Source of the DNA: Urechis unicinctus
Taxonomy: Eukaryota > Annelida > Polychaeta > Xenopneusta > Urechidae
Direction of reading: 5' to 3'
Length of the DNA: 64,000 bases
Assembly: GCA_034190875.2 (NCBI GenBank)
Contig: CM067348.1
Location: forward strand, 27,839,295 to 27,903,294
A program made the position numbers and the translations under genes. The notes below the pieces were generated by a model. That model was not told where the DNA came from, did not search any database, and was given only the letters and a program-made list of their open reading frames with translations. Every line of letters begins with the position of its first letter. Position 1 is the stretch's first letter. Shown piece by piece: positions 39,234 to 51,740 of this stretch.

Positions 39234-40273
39234 CTTCAGATCAACTAAGTTCTGTTGCATCTTATTTGACACTCGACAGAATCAATAGGGCATCATGTGC
39301 TTACATCAACATCATCCTCTGCTGGCCATGTAAGCATCTATAGATCGGCAACACAAAATCATAAACTTATGACACGAAAATTGCATGCCGTATTTCTTTA
39401 ACAGAGGTCGTCATTCGCGACCAGATATCTTAACCTTAGTGATTCTTACTTTCAGGCCGTACTATCTGCAACCACAAATCTATCGGCGATACTTGTTCTT
39501 TATTCATGCCGTAAATGTGTGGTATAAGGCTCTTTGTGCATTATTGGACGTTAACGAACCTTACTCCACCCATAGTACTACAGGGTCCGGGCGTTCTTCT
39601 ACCGAAATGTACAATAACGTGTCACATTGCTATATGCATGCTATCGGTTGCACCACAATGCACCAGCCTTTAAAGTATATATTACGCCCATTTTTTATGC
39701 ACATATGCACTTAGCCATTAGTAAAGCAGGTTCATAATATCACGGTACAAAGAAGCAAGTTCTCCAATCCAGACAGTCACTGAAAGCCGGTTGAAAATTT
39801 GTATCCGACAAAGCTGCATATTCAAGCCATCTTATAGCTTCAGTCACGAAATTGAAGTCTGTCAAGCGGGCCATATATACCGGAGTACGGTCATTCCTTA
39901 TCTACTTAAGTTATTGCACAAATTCCAAATGCCTTGACAGGGTGACAAATCTTGACGGTATTGTATTAAGTGAAGCGGCATGACGCTTTGGACTTGGTTT
40001 GAAGCATATTGTGATGCATTGTGTCGTCAATCGCACTTAACACCTTATAACATTTGCTGCTTCGCGATCATATAAGTGTAGTAAATCAGCCTTTGCTCGG
40101 TAGTTATTTACCATTACTATATATATATATAAATAATACCATTGATTGCGGCCCAAATATTGCAACGAACGTGCTACTTTGTATATCCAACATAGGTGTA
40201 TGTTTATGTGGAAGCAAGCAACATTCCCAAACATGGGCATAATTAAACTCCGATAATGCCTCAAACGTGAGTA

Positions 40274-40281
40274 TGACGTCA
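40274..40281. promoter_or_regulatory. CRE-like palindrome TGACGTCA (C2)
   Basis: The C2 counterpart of the site at 32192, in identical immediate context. Confidence 0.25.
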
Positions 40282-42022
40282 CAAAGCGTTCTTAATAAAG
40301 GTATCGCAGATCGATTATTGAGACACATTTTAGGTAGCGTATTTGAATCATGCCTAAGATCTCTCCGTCCACTCTCAGGATGTTGATATATTGCAGTCAG
40401 CCTGATGTACCTCACTACGCTGTAAAGCCTGGTCGGGTTTTGAAATGGCCAACCGCAGTTCCTGATTGATCAGCCAACAGTAACCGGGGCAGCTTTATGT
40501 ATTAGCCTGCGCCATTGTGGATGGTGTTATGACCTTCTCACATATTGTTTCTCAATCGGACCGAGGCATTTGACGGCGAAATTGTGTGTCGAACCATCAT
40601 CACTTAGCATTATCCTCTTTAGCGATAAACTACGACCACGGTGGCCTAGTGAGATGTAAGGTTCTAGAAGTAACTTTTTCCTAATTGAACACCTGTAATA
40701 TCATCACAATGCCATGGACAGTGAATCGTATTTTATTTCGTTTCACATATCGTCGAACCTCAATCCGACATGGTAAACTATCGTATTATTCATCCCGACA
40801 TCATCATGATAAGCATTCTGCTTAAGAGATGTTTGTCCTGTGGTAAGCACTACCATCATCTTCTCCGTTTTTCCCCATCTTCTTGCCATTGTCACGCGTA
40901 TTATCTTCTTCCGAGGCGCCATTATCATTCTCATGATAAGATATACCTTTGGCAACATAATCCGCGCCGCCATTATTATTATCTTTATGTGAGGCAGATA
41001 CTTACCTTTTATGCCGCTAGCTGGAAGTTAATGGTACACTCATTCCCCCAATATAATATACTAATCAACCGCAGAGGGGCTTTGTATCAATTGTAACCTC
41101 TCTAATACCACCCATACGTCAGCACAAAGGATGCACCTTACATAGTGAAGGATTACTATTAATTCAACGAAGTGCAAATTCGTTGTCTTTCAATACCATG
41201 AATATAAAATCGCTCAAACACAAGTTAACAAAAGCTTGATTGTTTTGCTTATGACGCGGGCAGTTTTATATGACCAAGTCAAAATAATTAACCAATAAGG
41301 CCATGAATTATGTGCCATATTACATTCAGGTGTGTTGTTATTTATGGCCTGACTGCTTTACTTGTTGGCTTATTACTTGCTCGGTTTGCAACGCTCATCT
41401 CCCGAGCCTATAAACCAGTAGCATTGCATATGTGAAATATGACTGCTCTTGTTAAATTTGCACGATAACGTACCTGACTTCTGGCTGCGCTAAAACGGAG
41501 CTCACCATTGTCCGAGGGTATAACAATAGCATCGTACCATCAATGTTTTGACCATGTACGCACCCTGCGTTATTTAAGCTGTTGTTCATGCCACTAAAAA
41601 CGCATGTTTTACGTAATATATTCTTCACACAGGTCAACAGATTATATAATTTGTCGTTACATTCCAATGGAAGTATCACTGGCTTCTTTATTACGCGAAT
41701 ACCATCTTTTTTTTATGACTATGCTGTATAATGTGCTCCTCAATCAACGTAAATAATTGATAGAATAAAAGATAATGCTCTGTGCTGACTGTGCACTCTT
41801 TCTCTGTAACTTCGTTGTTATTGACTACAATATGTGGAAATGTTTGCAGATTTTTTGTCAGGGGAAAGTTTGGGTAAAGGCGATATATCAAGGTCACTGC
41901 TGATTGGTCACCAGAGTGCTTTTTTCGCCTCCATGCTGTTAACGCCGTGAAATTTAGCTGAGGACAAGATCAGATTTGCATTGCTGCCATTGTAATGTAG
42001 GCTTAGGCCCGGCCATGCTGCA

Positions 42023-42120
42023 GCCAATCACGTGGTGTTTTATATTTTGGATCATATAATTCAAACCTTTCCCAATAACCCAGAAGCCATGTCATAAATT
42101 ATTGCCAATAGTTCTATGGA
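42023..42120 (+). promoter_or_regulatory. Promoter-like module P9 (in C3)
   Basis: It has the same sequence as P8 over CCAATCACGTGGTGTTTTATAT and TCCCAATAACCCAGAAGCC. The last module recognised in the window. Confidence 0.45.
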
Positions 42121-42945
42121 TTACCTGTTGGCGTGAGGTGCTAGGCGAATAACTGGTCTTTTTTTTAACCCGGGGGCATTAGCTGGAGCGTACAGTCACA
42201 TAAATATATACGCCATAATTGAACGTGTCGTTTTAATGCCAGAAACTGAACTTCAGTGTCGTTGCTTGTCTACTTCAGTTGTTGACCAATATACATCTTA
42301 GAGAATCCACCTCACAGTCCGTGAAATCACCAGAGAGCGTCCAATATCAAAAGCGATCACTAACATTTTGCTTTTGTAAGCTGGTCAATTATTTTGCGTT
42401 AATGCATGATTATTTAAAAGACAACCTGTAAGAGAGCCTTTTCAGAACGACACCAGAGTACAGCAATTAAAAATGAAAGCGAGTGGTTTGTATATTCTGA
42501 AGCATAGATGAATATGCAATAATTGATGCACAGCATACACCCTGGTCTAGTTAACGGTCACATAAATTGCTCTGTTTCTTCTTATATATCTACCAATGAT
42601 CATACGTCTTGCACAGTGTTGATACCAATGTTCGCGAATGGTTCCTGCAGTTATCTTACAGGATCCGATTGGATTGTCCGTACAGGCTAACATTCCAACA
42701 ATTCTCATGTTACTTTAATCAACATGCCATTAGCTCTATCAGTGAAGGCGATATGCCCTCGATACAGCGATGTGCTTCGGCGTCATACCAGTTCGTATTG
42801 TAAATATAACCACCTGGAGCATCTGATTGACAGGGCTCCTTAAGCATTATCCTACTCACAATGATTGTGTTTGTCATACCTCGGTCGTGTAACACCCGAC
42901 TCGTAGGTAACAGGTGATCTTGCCGTTTGATCTTACTGACAAGGT

Positions 42946-42949
42946 TTGT
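42946..42949. other. Deletion junction inside C3 with TTGT microhomology
   Basis: Left of the junction the sequence follows C2 up to GACAAGGTTTGT (C2 34881-34892). Right of it the sequence follows C2 from TTGTACGCATAATC (C2 37512 onward). TTGT is present on both sides, so 2623 bp are missing relative to C2. The 113-codon minus-strand ORF at 42719-43060 crosses the junction and is a chance fusion. Confidence 0.9.
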
Positions 42950-44003
42950 ACGCATAATCAAGATGACCTCATGGATTATAGTTGCATGCATAAAGCGAGA
43001 AGATATGAAGCTGTAGTATACCCTGAGACACGCTAACAGGCTTTGCTGCAATACTGGCATTTCCGCCTAGACATTTAAAACTCCTAAGTGCATTCCACCA
43101 TGAGACCCAAAAATTGTCCACTCATAATATGAATATTGCAAGTAACGCCAGCAAATTTCAGACAGCGTTCCTGTCACATCTATGTGTGCGAGATATCGTA
43201 CGGTAACCTGCTTGTGTACCACTCTACTCGAGGCTAATGGAAAAAGAATAGATTATGTAGTGTTTTTACCTCATTATCCCGAAGTTGAATATTATAAGTG
43301 GTAATGGCCCAGGTAAATGGAATCAACACTATGTTCTAATGTAGGCGGCTATTCCCGATTGTAGCGACGAAGTTTCTATTGGCGCCAGCGGCGAGCGTTT
43401 AGGTTAACTACCGCTTTGTTCTTTTGACCGGCGAAACAATAACCCCGTTGCCAGCTACCTGTACTCTCATGTACCTGAGCTCTAAACAATCTAAGTAATC
43501 GCTGAAGATCGGTATGTTTTGAGGGTAACAGAAGATTATGTCTTCCGTACGAGACATGTGTGCTGCAGTAGCTGATACTCGCCGTAATGGTGGTATATAT
43601 ATGCTATATCATTCACGATATGGCGGCGCGATTTGTCCCAGATTCTGATCATCAAGCGCGTGAGCTTCCTGCAGAAACAGTCATCAGCATGTTTAATGTC
43701 AAAGCTCAATGTTCCGGGTGTTTACTATGCAATGAAGTGGAATGCTGTCAGCAGTTATTATGGTAAAAGGATTCTTGGTATTGATCATTGGATTTATTTG
43801 ACAGTGTATATTATTGACGCAGTTGGATAACAATTTAATTATATATATGTTTAGCTGCCATGATCAGATACGCCAGGTATAATTAATTCACAATGGATGT
43901 GTTATGTCAAAGTCCACCAGTGATTTGATTTAACAGACACGAGAATCGAGTGGGTGTTGTAACCGAAATCACGGTACATAATGGCGAGCTGAGTCCTTCA
44001 TGA

Positions 44004-44414
44004 TTGCTCATGCTTGACCTTGGCATAGGAACCCAGCTGGACCAGCGCTGCTTGGAGATACGTTCCTGCTCTGTCCCATTAATCCAACTTTCCATCTGGA
44101 ATATCACTGTAGATATAGAGAATATCTTATCTCGAATTCATAACGCACTTGTTGAATTGGATTATTATATAGCGGCAAGGGAATGTTGGATGCACCAGCT
44201 TCTTAATGCCCACAAGCCACCTGGGACCAGCAATGACAGTCTTCTCTGTTTGGTGAATTCCCAGCACTTGGCCTTGACTGACGTTCATGTTATGTTGATA
44301 ACGATGTTCATACAGACGTGGTTAAACTCAATAACCTTGACTTTCCATCACCGTGGCTTCGTATTACATTATGAGTACAAGATCCAATTAATCGATTACA
44401 GTTTTCTTTTGTAA
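44004..44414 (+). other. Truncated C3 counterpart of the 219-codon ORF
   Basis: It is almost identical to the C2 frame for 134 residues, then shifts at CAGTTTTCTTTTG and ends at codon 136. DNA similarity to C2 continues well beyond, so the frame is not maintained. Confidence 0.7.
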
Positions 44415-45696
44415 TATCGTCAAAGCTCCACCCATCGTGTTTGAATATCATAGTATATATTCAGTGATGAGGATGATCAGTCCTGTTATTGCTACGTTTA
44501 TTCCCTACTCTCGTTTTTTGTCAGTATTCTATACGTTGATTTTGCATCATTTGTTATCCAATAAATACTGCAATTACTTTGGCACAAATTCCGCCTGAAA
44601 GGACGTATGCAGACTTGTCGATGCTGTTGCTGGGCTATGCCCTTTGTTTATATGCACAATAACTTCAGATCAACTAAGTTCTGTTGCATCTTATTTGCCA
44701 CTCGACAGAATTAATAAGGCATCACGTGCTTACATCAACATCATCCTCTGCTGGCCATGTAAGCATCTGTAGATCAGCAACACAAAATCATAAACTTATG
44801 ACACGAAAATTGCATGCCGTATTTCTTTAACAGAGGTCGTCATTCGCGACCAGATATCTTAACCTTAGTGATTCTTACTTTCAGGCCGTACCATCTGCAA
44901 CCACAAATCTATCGGCGATACTTGTTCTTTATTCATGCCGTAAATGTGTGGTATAAGGCTCTTTGTGCATTATTGGACGTTAACGAACCTTACTCCACCC
45001 ATAGTACTACAGGGTCCGGGCGTTCTTCTACCGAAATGTACAATAACGTGTCACATTGCTATATGCATGCTATCGACTGCACCACAATGCACCAGCCTTT
45101 AAAGAATATATTACGCCCATTTTTTATGCACATATGCACTTAGCCATTAGTAAAGCAGGTTCATAATATCACGGTAAAAAGTAGCAAATTCTCCAATCCA
45201 GACAGTCACTGAAAGCCGATTGAAAATTTGTATCCGACAAAGCTGCATATTCAAGCCATCTTATAGCTTTAGTCACGAGAATGGAAGTCTGTCAATCGGG
45301 CCATATATATCGGAGTGCGTTATTCCTTATCTATTTAGGTTATTGCACAAATTCCAAATGCCTTGACAGGGTGACAAATCTTGACGGTATTGTATTCAGT
45401 GAAGCGGCATGACGCTTTGGACTTATGTGCTTTGAAGCATATTGTGATGCATTGTGTCGTCAATCGCACTTAACACCTTATAACATTTGCTGCTTCGCGA
45501 TCATATAAGTGTAGTTAATCAGCCTTTGCTCGGTAGTTATTTACCATTACTATATCTATATATAAATAACGCGGCCCAAATATTGCGGAGAACGTGCTGC
45601 TTTGTATATCCAACATAGGTGTATGTTTATGTGGAAGCAAGCAACATTCCCAAACATGGGCATAATGAAACTCCGATAATGCCTCAAACGTGAGTA

Positions 45697-45704
45697 TGAC
45701 GTCA
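45697..45704. promoter_or_regulatory. CRE-like palindrome TGACGTCA (C3)
   Basis: The C3 counterpart of the sites at 32192 and 40274. Confidence 0.25.
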
Positions 45705-46450
45705 CAAAGCGTTCTTAATAATGTAATCGCAGATCGATTATTGAGACACATTTTATGCAGCGTATTTGAATCATACAGAAGAGTACCTCTCCGTTCACTC
45801 TCAGGATGTTGATATATTGCAGTCAGTCAGTAGATCAAGTCACTACGTTATAAAGCCTGGTCTGGTTTTGAAATGGCCATCCGTAATTCCTGGTTGATCA
45901 GCCTACTGTAACCGGGGCAGCTTTATGTATTAGCCTGCGCCATTGTGGATGGTGTTATGACCTTCTCACATTATGTTTCTCAATCGGACCGAGGCATTTG
46001 ACGGCGAAATTGTGTGTCGACCCATCATCACTTAGCATTATCGTCTTTAGCGATAAACTACGGCCACGGTGGCATAGTGAGGTGTAAGGTTCCAGAAGTA
46101 ACTTTTTCCCAATTGAACCCCTGCTATAATCTGGTATATTGTGAGATTTAAATAGCCCTTTCACTTTGTGCTGGTACTGGCTTTTCTCATTGAATCATGT
46201 ATGGACGATGTTACCTTCCATATTGCTAAATTTACCTGTATACAAAATGTGACTCAATGTTGTAGTGTACATCATCATTGTGGTAAAGCCATGCGAATAT
46301 TGTAACGATTGCAGTACGCTCACCATATCGGTTTACGTTCCTGTAAAATACCAGTATTGTATAGTTTGTCGCCTCTCGTACGGCTGATACGTAAAAGGAC
46401 TTCCAATTTCATTTACTTCATGAAGCAGCAGCTACTGAGTTCTGAGCCCA

Positions 46451-46690
<240 letters not shown>

Positions 46691-46879
46691 TAAGTCCAAG
46701 AATCGTCCTGCCCACCAAGTATCGCTGCCTTTTTACTAGTCCATACATCTGACCGAATCTTCATCTTATCACGAAGTACATCTGTCCGTGCCATTTATCT
46801 CACAGAATATAACTGATTAGCGCATTATTTCACGTAGTTCTTGTGGGATGCTGTTATCACTCACAATATAACAATCAAT

Positions 46880-47260
46880 CCATTAACACATACTTTCATT
46901 TTGGCGATGAACCACTCCGAGACAGGTCGTTTGCCGCATCAGTAGGGTGGGAGGCACCCCTGATAATGTCAATGAATGACTGCTGAGTGTCCTTATATTA
47001 GTTGCTGTACATACAGGAGATAGCACAGTGATCAGACAAGGACAAAGGTAGCAATCATTTACAGAGTAGTGGGTTTCTGATACCATTGCCAAACAATGAA
47101 GGTCACATGATACTATAACAGTTTACATGGCCTGAGTTAAGGCTGTCCTGTACAATGGACAATTGTATTTTTCGAGACAACTTTCTTTGTCAGAAGGTAT
47201 TGTGTGTAGCTTTCAGTGCAGTTATTGTTTTTTGCTTCACCACTAGAAGTTCACTTTGAT
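46880..47260 (+). repeat. Right-hand repeated segment E, copy 1
   Basis: The succession is ACATACTTTCATT, GACAGGTCG, GCATCAG, TAATGTCAATGAATGACTG, GATCAGACAAGGACAAAGG, GCAATCATTTACAG, then GGTCACATGATACTATAACAG and TTTACATGGCC, and then CAGTGCAGTTATTGTTTTTTG. Related sequence in this order is found at 50.4-50.83, 52.95-53.3, 56.8-57.05 and 57.85-58.04 kb. The minus-strand ORF of 69 codons is not kept. Confidence 0.55.
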
Positions 47261-47869
47261 CCGGCGCGTTCTGATAGGGTGCAAATTGCAGTTCTAATGT
47301 GACCCTAATACGTTGGTTAATTTGTAACCATAAAGTGTATTGTTGCAATTTGCACCTAAAAGCCTCTCTATGACGCAACGGCCACATTTGATATTACCGC
47401 AATTTAGCTATACTCTATGTTTCACATAACATGCTTTCAAAAATTATTTTTTTACAATGCATAAAAATTCCTTATGTAGCTGAAGTACAATGTGTGACAA
47501 TGGTGCATTCTTCCACACTCGTACACATTTGACATGGTACAGCTGTTGCAGAATATGCATTCAGGATTATTTGTAGTCCCCCCCGTTGGCTCTAATTCAA
47601 TGACCTGTCCTAAGTGTAATATGTATGTAATTATGCCCCGCTAAATATATCATAGTCACAACTTATCCGTTTCAGTCTATATGTCTCGCTACCGATTTAG
47701 TTGGTTCAAGTTAGTATTGCATCGCGTGTAAATTAAACTAGCCTCTTGTGTAAATTTAATGAGTAATGTCAACAGAATCAGTAAGAATGGAATAAGACAT
47801 TAACATAAATCTACGTCGCGGCAAACAACCTGCCGTATCACATCAATGATAGTCCTTAATTTTGACCGG

Positions 47870-49400
47870 GCGTATTGACGTATGGGATAATTTCTTTCCT
47901 ACAAAAACACTTACCAGTGATGGAGTATAATTCAGGTATGCCACTAACGCACGGTACTATACTCTCCATGTTTTATGCCACGTCAGTATACCATTCCCAA
48001 ACCAAAATAGATATTCGTCTTATTCGTTCGCCTGGGCACAATCCTCCCGAATTTACCAAAAACGTGCCCCAATTCGGCATAAGCCCTCTCCACTGCACCA
48101 CCAAAGCACTGGCCTCTAATGCTGGTACAAAAATACACACACTCAACGCCGAAATATATGTGCACTTAGCGTAGGTCTGTCAAGCGGTCCATATTCGCCG
48201 GTGTACTGTATTCTTTGTATGCTTACGTTATTGCGCAAATTCAAACTGGACGCAATGCTTTACATGGGATGAGAAATGTCGACCCTATTGTATTCAGTGA
48301 GGCGACATGAAGGTTTTCACTTGTGTGCTTTGAAGCATATTGTGATGGATCGGCTCGTCCATCTGACTTAAAACCTTATAACATTTGCTGCTTCGAGATC
48401 ATACAGGTGAAGTAAGTCAGTCGTTTATCTATCAAATACACCAGGGATTAGTTGGTTACCGGGGCCCAGTTGTTCCTCGGCCATGAATACATATTCATCA
48501 GTAATGACCTTTGCACTAAACGCATTCACATTCATCACTGCAAACATAGTATACAGAACGTGCTACAATACTGTTTAACATTATCGTAGGTGTATATAAG
48601 GCTTTATATAACGGATAATTTCATATAATTGAAATACATTATGATGCCTGTCGACGTGAGGATCCTTTAGTACATCATCTTACACTGGCGCTTCTTCGTA
48701 GGGTCAAGTCACCCGGCTTCTATGTATAGTATGATTTGAAAGTGGAAAACTGTAGTTTCTGCTTAATCAGCTGATTCCCTCTATGGGTCCAGGGGTGCAA
48801 TAGGCCTATGGTATCATCGTAAGATGAGACTAATAGGGGGCAACCTGTTGGTCGTGGGTGGCGGTTGTAAGCAATGGGATCCAGGTGGTTGAGTGGAGAC
48901 GTCCTTGTGAGGGCCATAACTGCGACACACTACTTTGGCCCGGATTCGACCTAGACGAGCGGCTGGAATGGCCTGATCCAGTCAATCGGCTGGTGGCGAC
49001 TTGCCCTAGTATAATCGTTTGCGTGTTTTATTTTTGTTTCATCTCCATCCACGCGTATTACACTCTATTTTCCATTTGTCCTAGAAGGCTGCTTATTCAG
49101 GTCTATAGTGTCAATTCACCTTTCTAGGCACCATTTAACATAAGTGTTGGTGTACCGTTAAACCTAATTATTACCTTATCTTACCTTGCCTTGCCTTTAC
49201 CTTACATTTAAGCGCTGATGGCAACCATAGCAGCATGATGCATTAGTCATCGAGGTTGGTGCTATGACCTTCAGTAGTTATTGCATGAGTGGCAAACCCT
49301 CGTCAGCTAGCTTTGTCTGAGTTAGGAGGTCTGCCGCGGTAAACTACGACCACGGGGTGCTGTGGGCTGTATGTCTCCACAAGGAAGATGAGTAAGTGCC
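47870..49400 (+). repeat. Diverged fourth copy of the young-unit tail
   Basis: GTCTGTCAAGCGGTCCATAT, GTTATTGCGCAAATTC, TTGTATTCAGTGAGGCGAC, GCTTTGAAGCATATTGTGAT and CCTTATAACATTTGCTGCTTC align in order with 31760-31990 of C1. GAACGTGCTACAAT and AACATTATCGTAGGTGTAT align with 32090-32120. TAAACTACGACCACGG near 49340 aligns with 32561. Divergence is far greater than among C1-C3. The 99-codon ORF at 47875 matches no frame conserved in C1-C3. Confidence 0.75.
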
Positions 49401-49749
49401 GTTTGCTCAATGAAACCCATATGGATGTATGGCATACATTGAGGTATAGTTGGAACATATACTTAACCATAATTAGAATTATTGCGTAGAATCATTCAGA
49501 GGCATCGTTCGACACGTAGATTCAGCAGACACTTTCTGTGATGTATCTCTTCAGGCGTATGGATCATCATCACACACACGGATATCTGCCACTCCTCAAT
49601 GTGTCTATTTATGGTCGATATATCCAGAAACACTGCGGTGAATGATGACGTTCTTAACGATAAACTGTAGCATGTGCTGGCGTCACACATTGCCCTTGTC
49701 TGGACGATATTGCTTGTCATATTGCTATATATGTATAATTGCTTGTCTT

Positions 49750-49798
49750 AGAAGAAGAAGAAGAAGAAGAAGAAGAAGAAGAAGAAGAAGAAGAAGAA
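49750..49798. repeat. (GAA)n microsatellite, 16 units
   Basis: Pure GAA/AGA repeat. Overlapping 90- and 106-codon ORFs with poly-Arg or poly-Glu are shadows. GAA tracts of this kind can form triplex DNA. Confidence 0.97.
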
Positions 49799-50399
49799 TT
49801 TATTGTACACACAATGCGACCACTATGTTGTACACCGCTTGGTTATTCTTCGTTATATTGCCATTACGCGATCTGCCACACGATTACATTGCTTTCATCA
49901 ATGCATTTTACTGATCAGGAAAATGGCAACACAGCAATGCACTATTCTCCCATCAAGCTGATCAACAAAATTCCTTCCAGTTTTATTTGCCCATGTAGCT
50001 ATAGCTACACATTTCCGTGCGTATTGACCCGACCTAGTGAAACAATATCGACCAGTTAACTGCTATTCAAGTGCCTCTTTGTGACTATTGTGCAGCATAC
50101 TATGTAACCCAATCCAAGTGATTTTGTTATGGGAGAATTTTAAAAAAAACATCCATGGCAAGTCAGGCTGTATGAGCACGACTGCGTGTGAGACATTATA
50201 TATTTAGAAGGTACCAAGTAAATATTTATATGGTCGCACGACCCTATATACAATGATCATCACCAGACCATAAATCGTTATGTTCCCAAAGTACTGCTGC
50301 ACTGCGCAAAATCAAGCAATTTTATTTATGTAATTGCTTTGTCATCTTTCGACGTCGTTCTTCTATCCACATAATCGATCGCACAGCTTTTGTCTTCTT

Positions 50400-50830
50400 G
50401 ATAGATGCATATCATATCAATCATTGTTGCATGGTGTGACAATGTCACAACTATGTGTGACAATGTCACAACTAGGCCAATTACAGTTTCTCTTGCGAGG
50501 TCGAGTGCAGCATCGACGTTGTGGGTCGTTGCCTTGATACTTTCATTGATTTACTGCGGATTGACCTTATATCTAATGCAATATACAAATGTCATTGCAT
50601 TGTGATCAGACAAGGCCTTGAGCGACAATCACTGACGGCGCGAAGAGCAAATCACATGATTCTCATGAGACTTTAACAGCAGTCGGTTTACATCACATGC
50701 TTGTGAGTTGTCGTGATCAATTGTATTGCTTAAGTCAGCTCTCCATCACTGAATGGGATGCCCGTAACTCTCAGCTAGGGAATTGGTTTTTCGTGAGTGC
50801 AGTTTGTACTGTGAGCATTTTCAGTCGATG
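50400..50830 (+). repeat. Right-hand repeated segment E, copy 2
   Basis: CTTTCATTGATTTACTGCGG, CATTGTGATCAGACAAGGCC, GACAATCACTGAC, AATCACATGATTCTCATGAG, CTTTAACAGCAGTCGG, TTTACATCACATG and GTGATCAATTGTATTGC are followed by GAGTGCAGTTTG. The part from 50600 to 50800 is the best match to 47030-47230. Confidence 0.55.
50435..50470. repeat. Two tandem copies of the palindrome TGTGACA-A-TGTCACA
   Basis: TGTGACAATGTCACA occurs at 50435-50449 and 50456-50470, a 21-bp period. Each is a perfect 7-bp inverted repeat around one base. The duplication is exact over the shared bases. It could be a paired dimer-binding site or a hairpin, or simply a recent slippage product. Confidence 0.9.
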
Positions 50831-51589
50831 TCTTTTCTGTCATAATTTTCTTTGAAATCCCTGATTCACGTTCAAATTCAATTGTCAACATTTGTATGCA
50901 TATTCAATAAGCTATACATTAAGCTAGTCAGCGTATGTATGTGAATTCAATTAGCTAAATTCAATTAGTTGTGCTAGTCATTTGTATATGATGCAGTTAG
51001 AAATACTTTCAGTTACAAATCATTGAAATATCTGGGTCCTACGGAAGAACTGGTTGGTTTAGATCAATATTCATTTTAAATCAAAAACTAGGCCGCAATG
51101 AAAATCCTTAGTGGTATGCGATTTCATGTTGTTAACAGAACTTTAATGAGACAATGCAATCTCAACCGATTTGTCATGCAGAGCATCGCATTTGCAGCAT
51201 CCACGCGCTTCTGCTTGCGATATGATTTGCGCTTGTCAGAACTGCATGTCGTCCATGACAAGCCAAATGACGTAAGCAGGTAATAACCCAGTCGACCTTT
51301 ACGATGTTCCATTATCCATTGACCTGTAGGACAATTCGCTTACAAGAAACGGACGAGAGCCTCCCTGCCAAGGAAGTCTTGCTTTCTGTTATCAATAAAC
51401 AAACAAACAATGACGAATGTAGTAAGCACGGACGTATACGGAAGCAAGCATTTTGCTGCAATATTCCATATTGTCGTGAAATGACAAGCTCGGATTACCT
51501 GTAATATGTAATATGTATGTCGAGCGCGCGGAAAGCTAGTTTTCACCCTACTTTATGGTCCTATTCATATAACGCTGTATTTGTAAGCT

Positions 51590-51740
51590 GCTATAAGCCC
51601 TTGGCACACGAAGCGTTCACAAATCTGCCCACTGCCTATCCATGATTCAAAGTGGAATCGGGAACAAATGGAGCTGTGTGTTTTATGACACCATCCAATC
51701 ATTAAGCTTTTGTTTATCGCCAATGTGCAAAGGGCTGGGT
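51590..51740 (+). repeat. Segment paralogous to 59890-60010
   Basis: GATTCAAAGTGGAATCGGG, AACAAATGGAGCTGTG, TATGACACCATC and CATTAAGCTTTTGTTTATCGC align with GATTTCA, GGGGAACAAACAGAGCTGGG, GATGGCACCATC and TATTAAGTCTTGGTTTATCAC near 59.95 kb. It extends the right-hand duplicated family to the left. Confidence 0.6.

Larger units (their letters stand above)
32623..40688 (+). repeat. Young tandem copy C2 (8066 bp)
   Basis: It is head-to-tail with C1 and C3, with junction word ACACCTGTAATATCAT at both ends. It differs from C1 by several deletions (at 35700, 37030, 37207 and 39047), one insertion (37548-37575) and a private 36-bp tandem duplication (35951-36022). Several private substitutions occur between 33300 and 33730, where C1 and C3 agree with each other. 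Confidence 0.9.
40689..46116 (+). repeat. Young tandem copy C3 (about 5.4 kb, internally deleted)
   Basis: It is collinear with C2 from 40689 to 42949, then jumps to the C2 equivalent of 37516 and runs on to about 46116, where similarity to the unit ends at CCAATTGAACCCCTG. It shares the C2 deletion near 30870 and the C2 insertion near 37548. In 41340-41820 it agrees with C1 at several sites where C2 differs. No intact gene is seen. Confidence 0.9.

Noticed and set aside
24120..41096. Repeated 75-108 codon ORFs with an HNPRRHYYYLYVRQ segment in C1, C2 and C3
   Set aside because: They are shared only because the copies are young. N-termini differ, frames are not bounded by any gene signal, and the older relative at 16.3 kb is a GATA-like minisatellite with no such peptide.
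42719..43060. 113-codon minus-strand ORF across the C3 deletion junction
   Set aside because: It is formed by chance fusion of two unrelated pieces. C1 and C2 have different ends, and no domain is seen.
49642..50059. Poly-Arg and poly-Glu ORFs
   Set aside because: Both are readings of the (GAA)n tract. The remaining residues match nothing recognisable.
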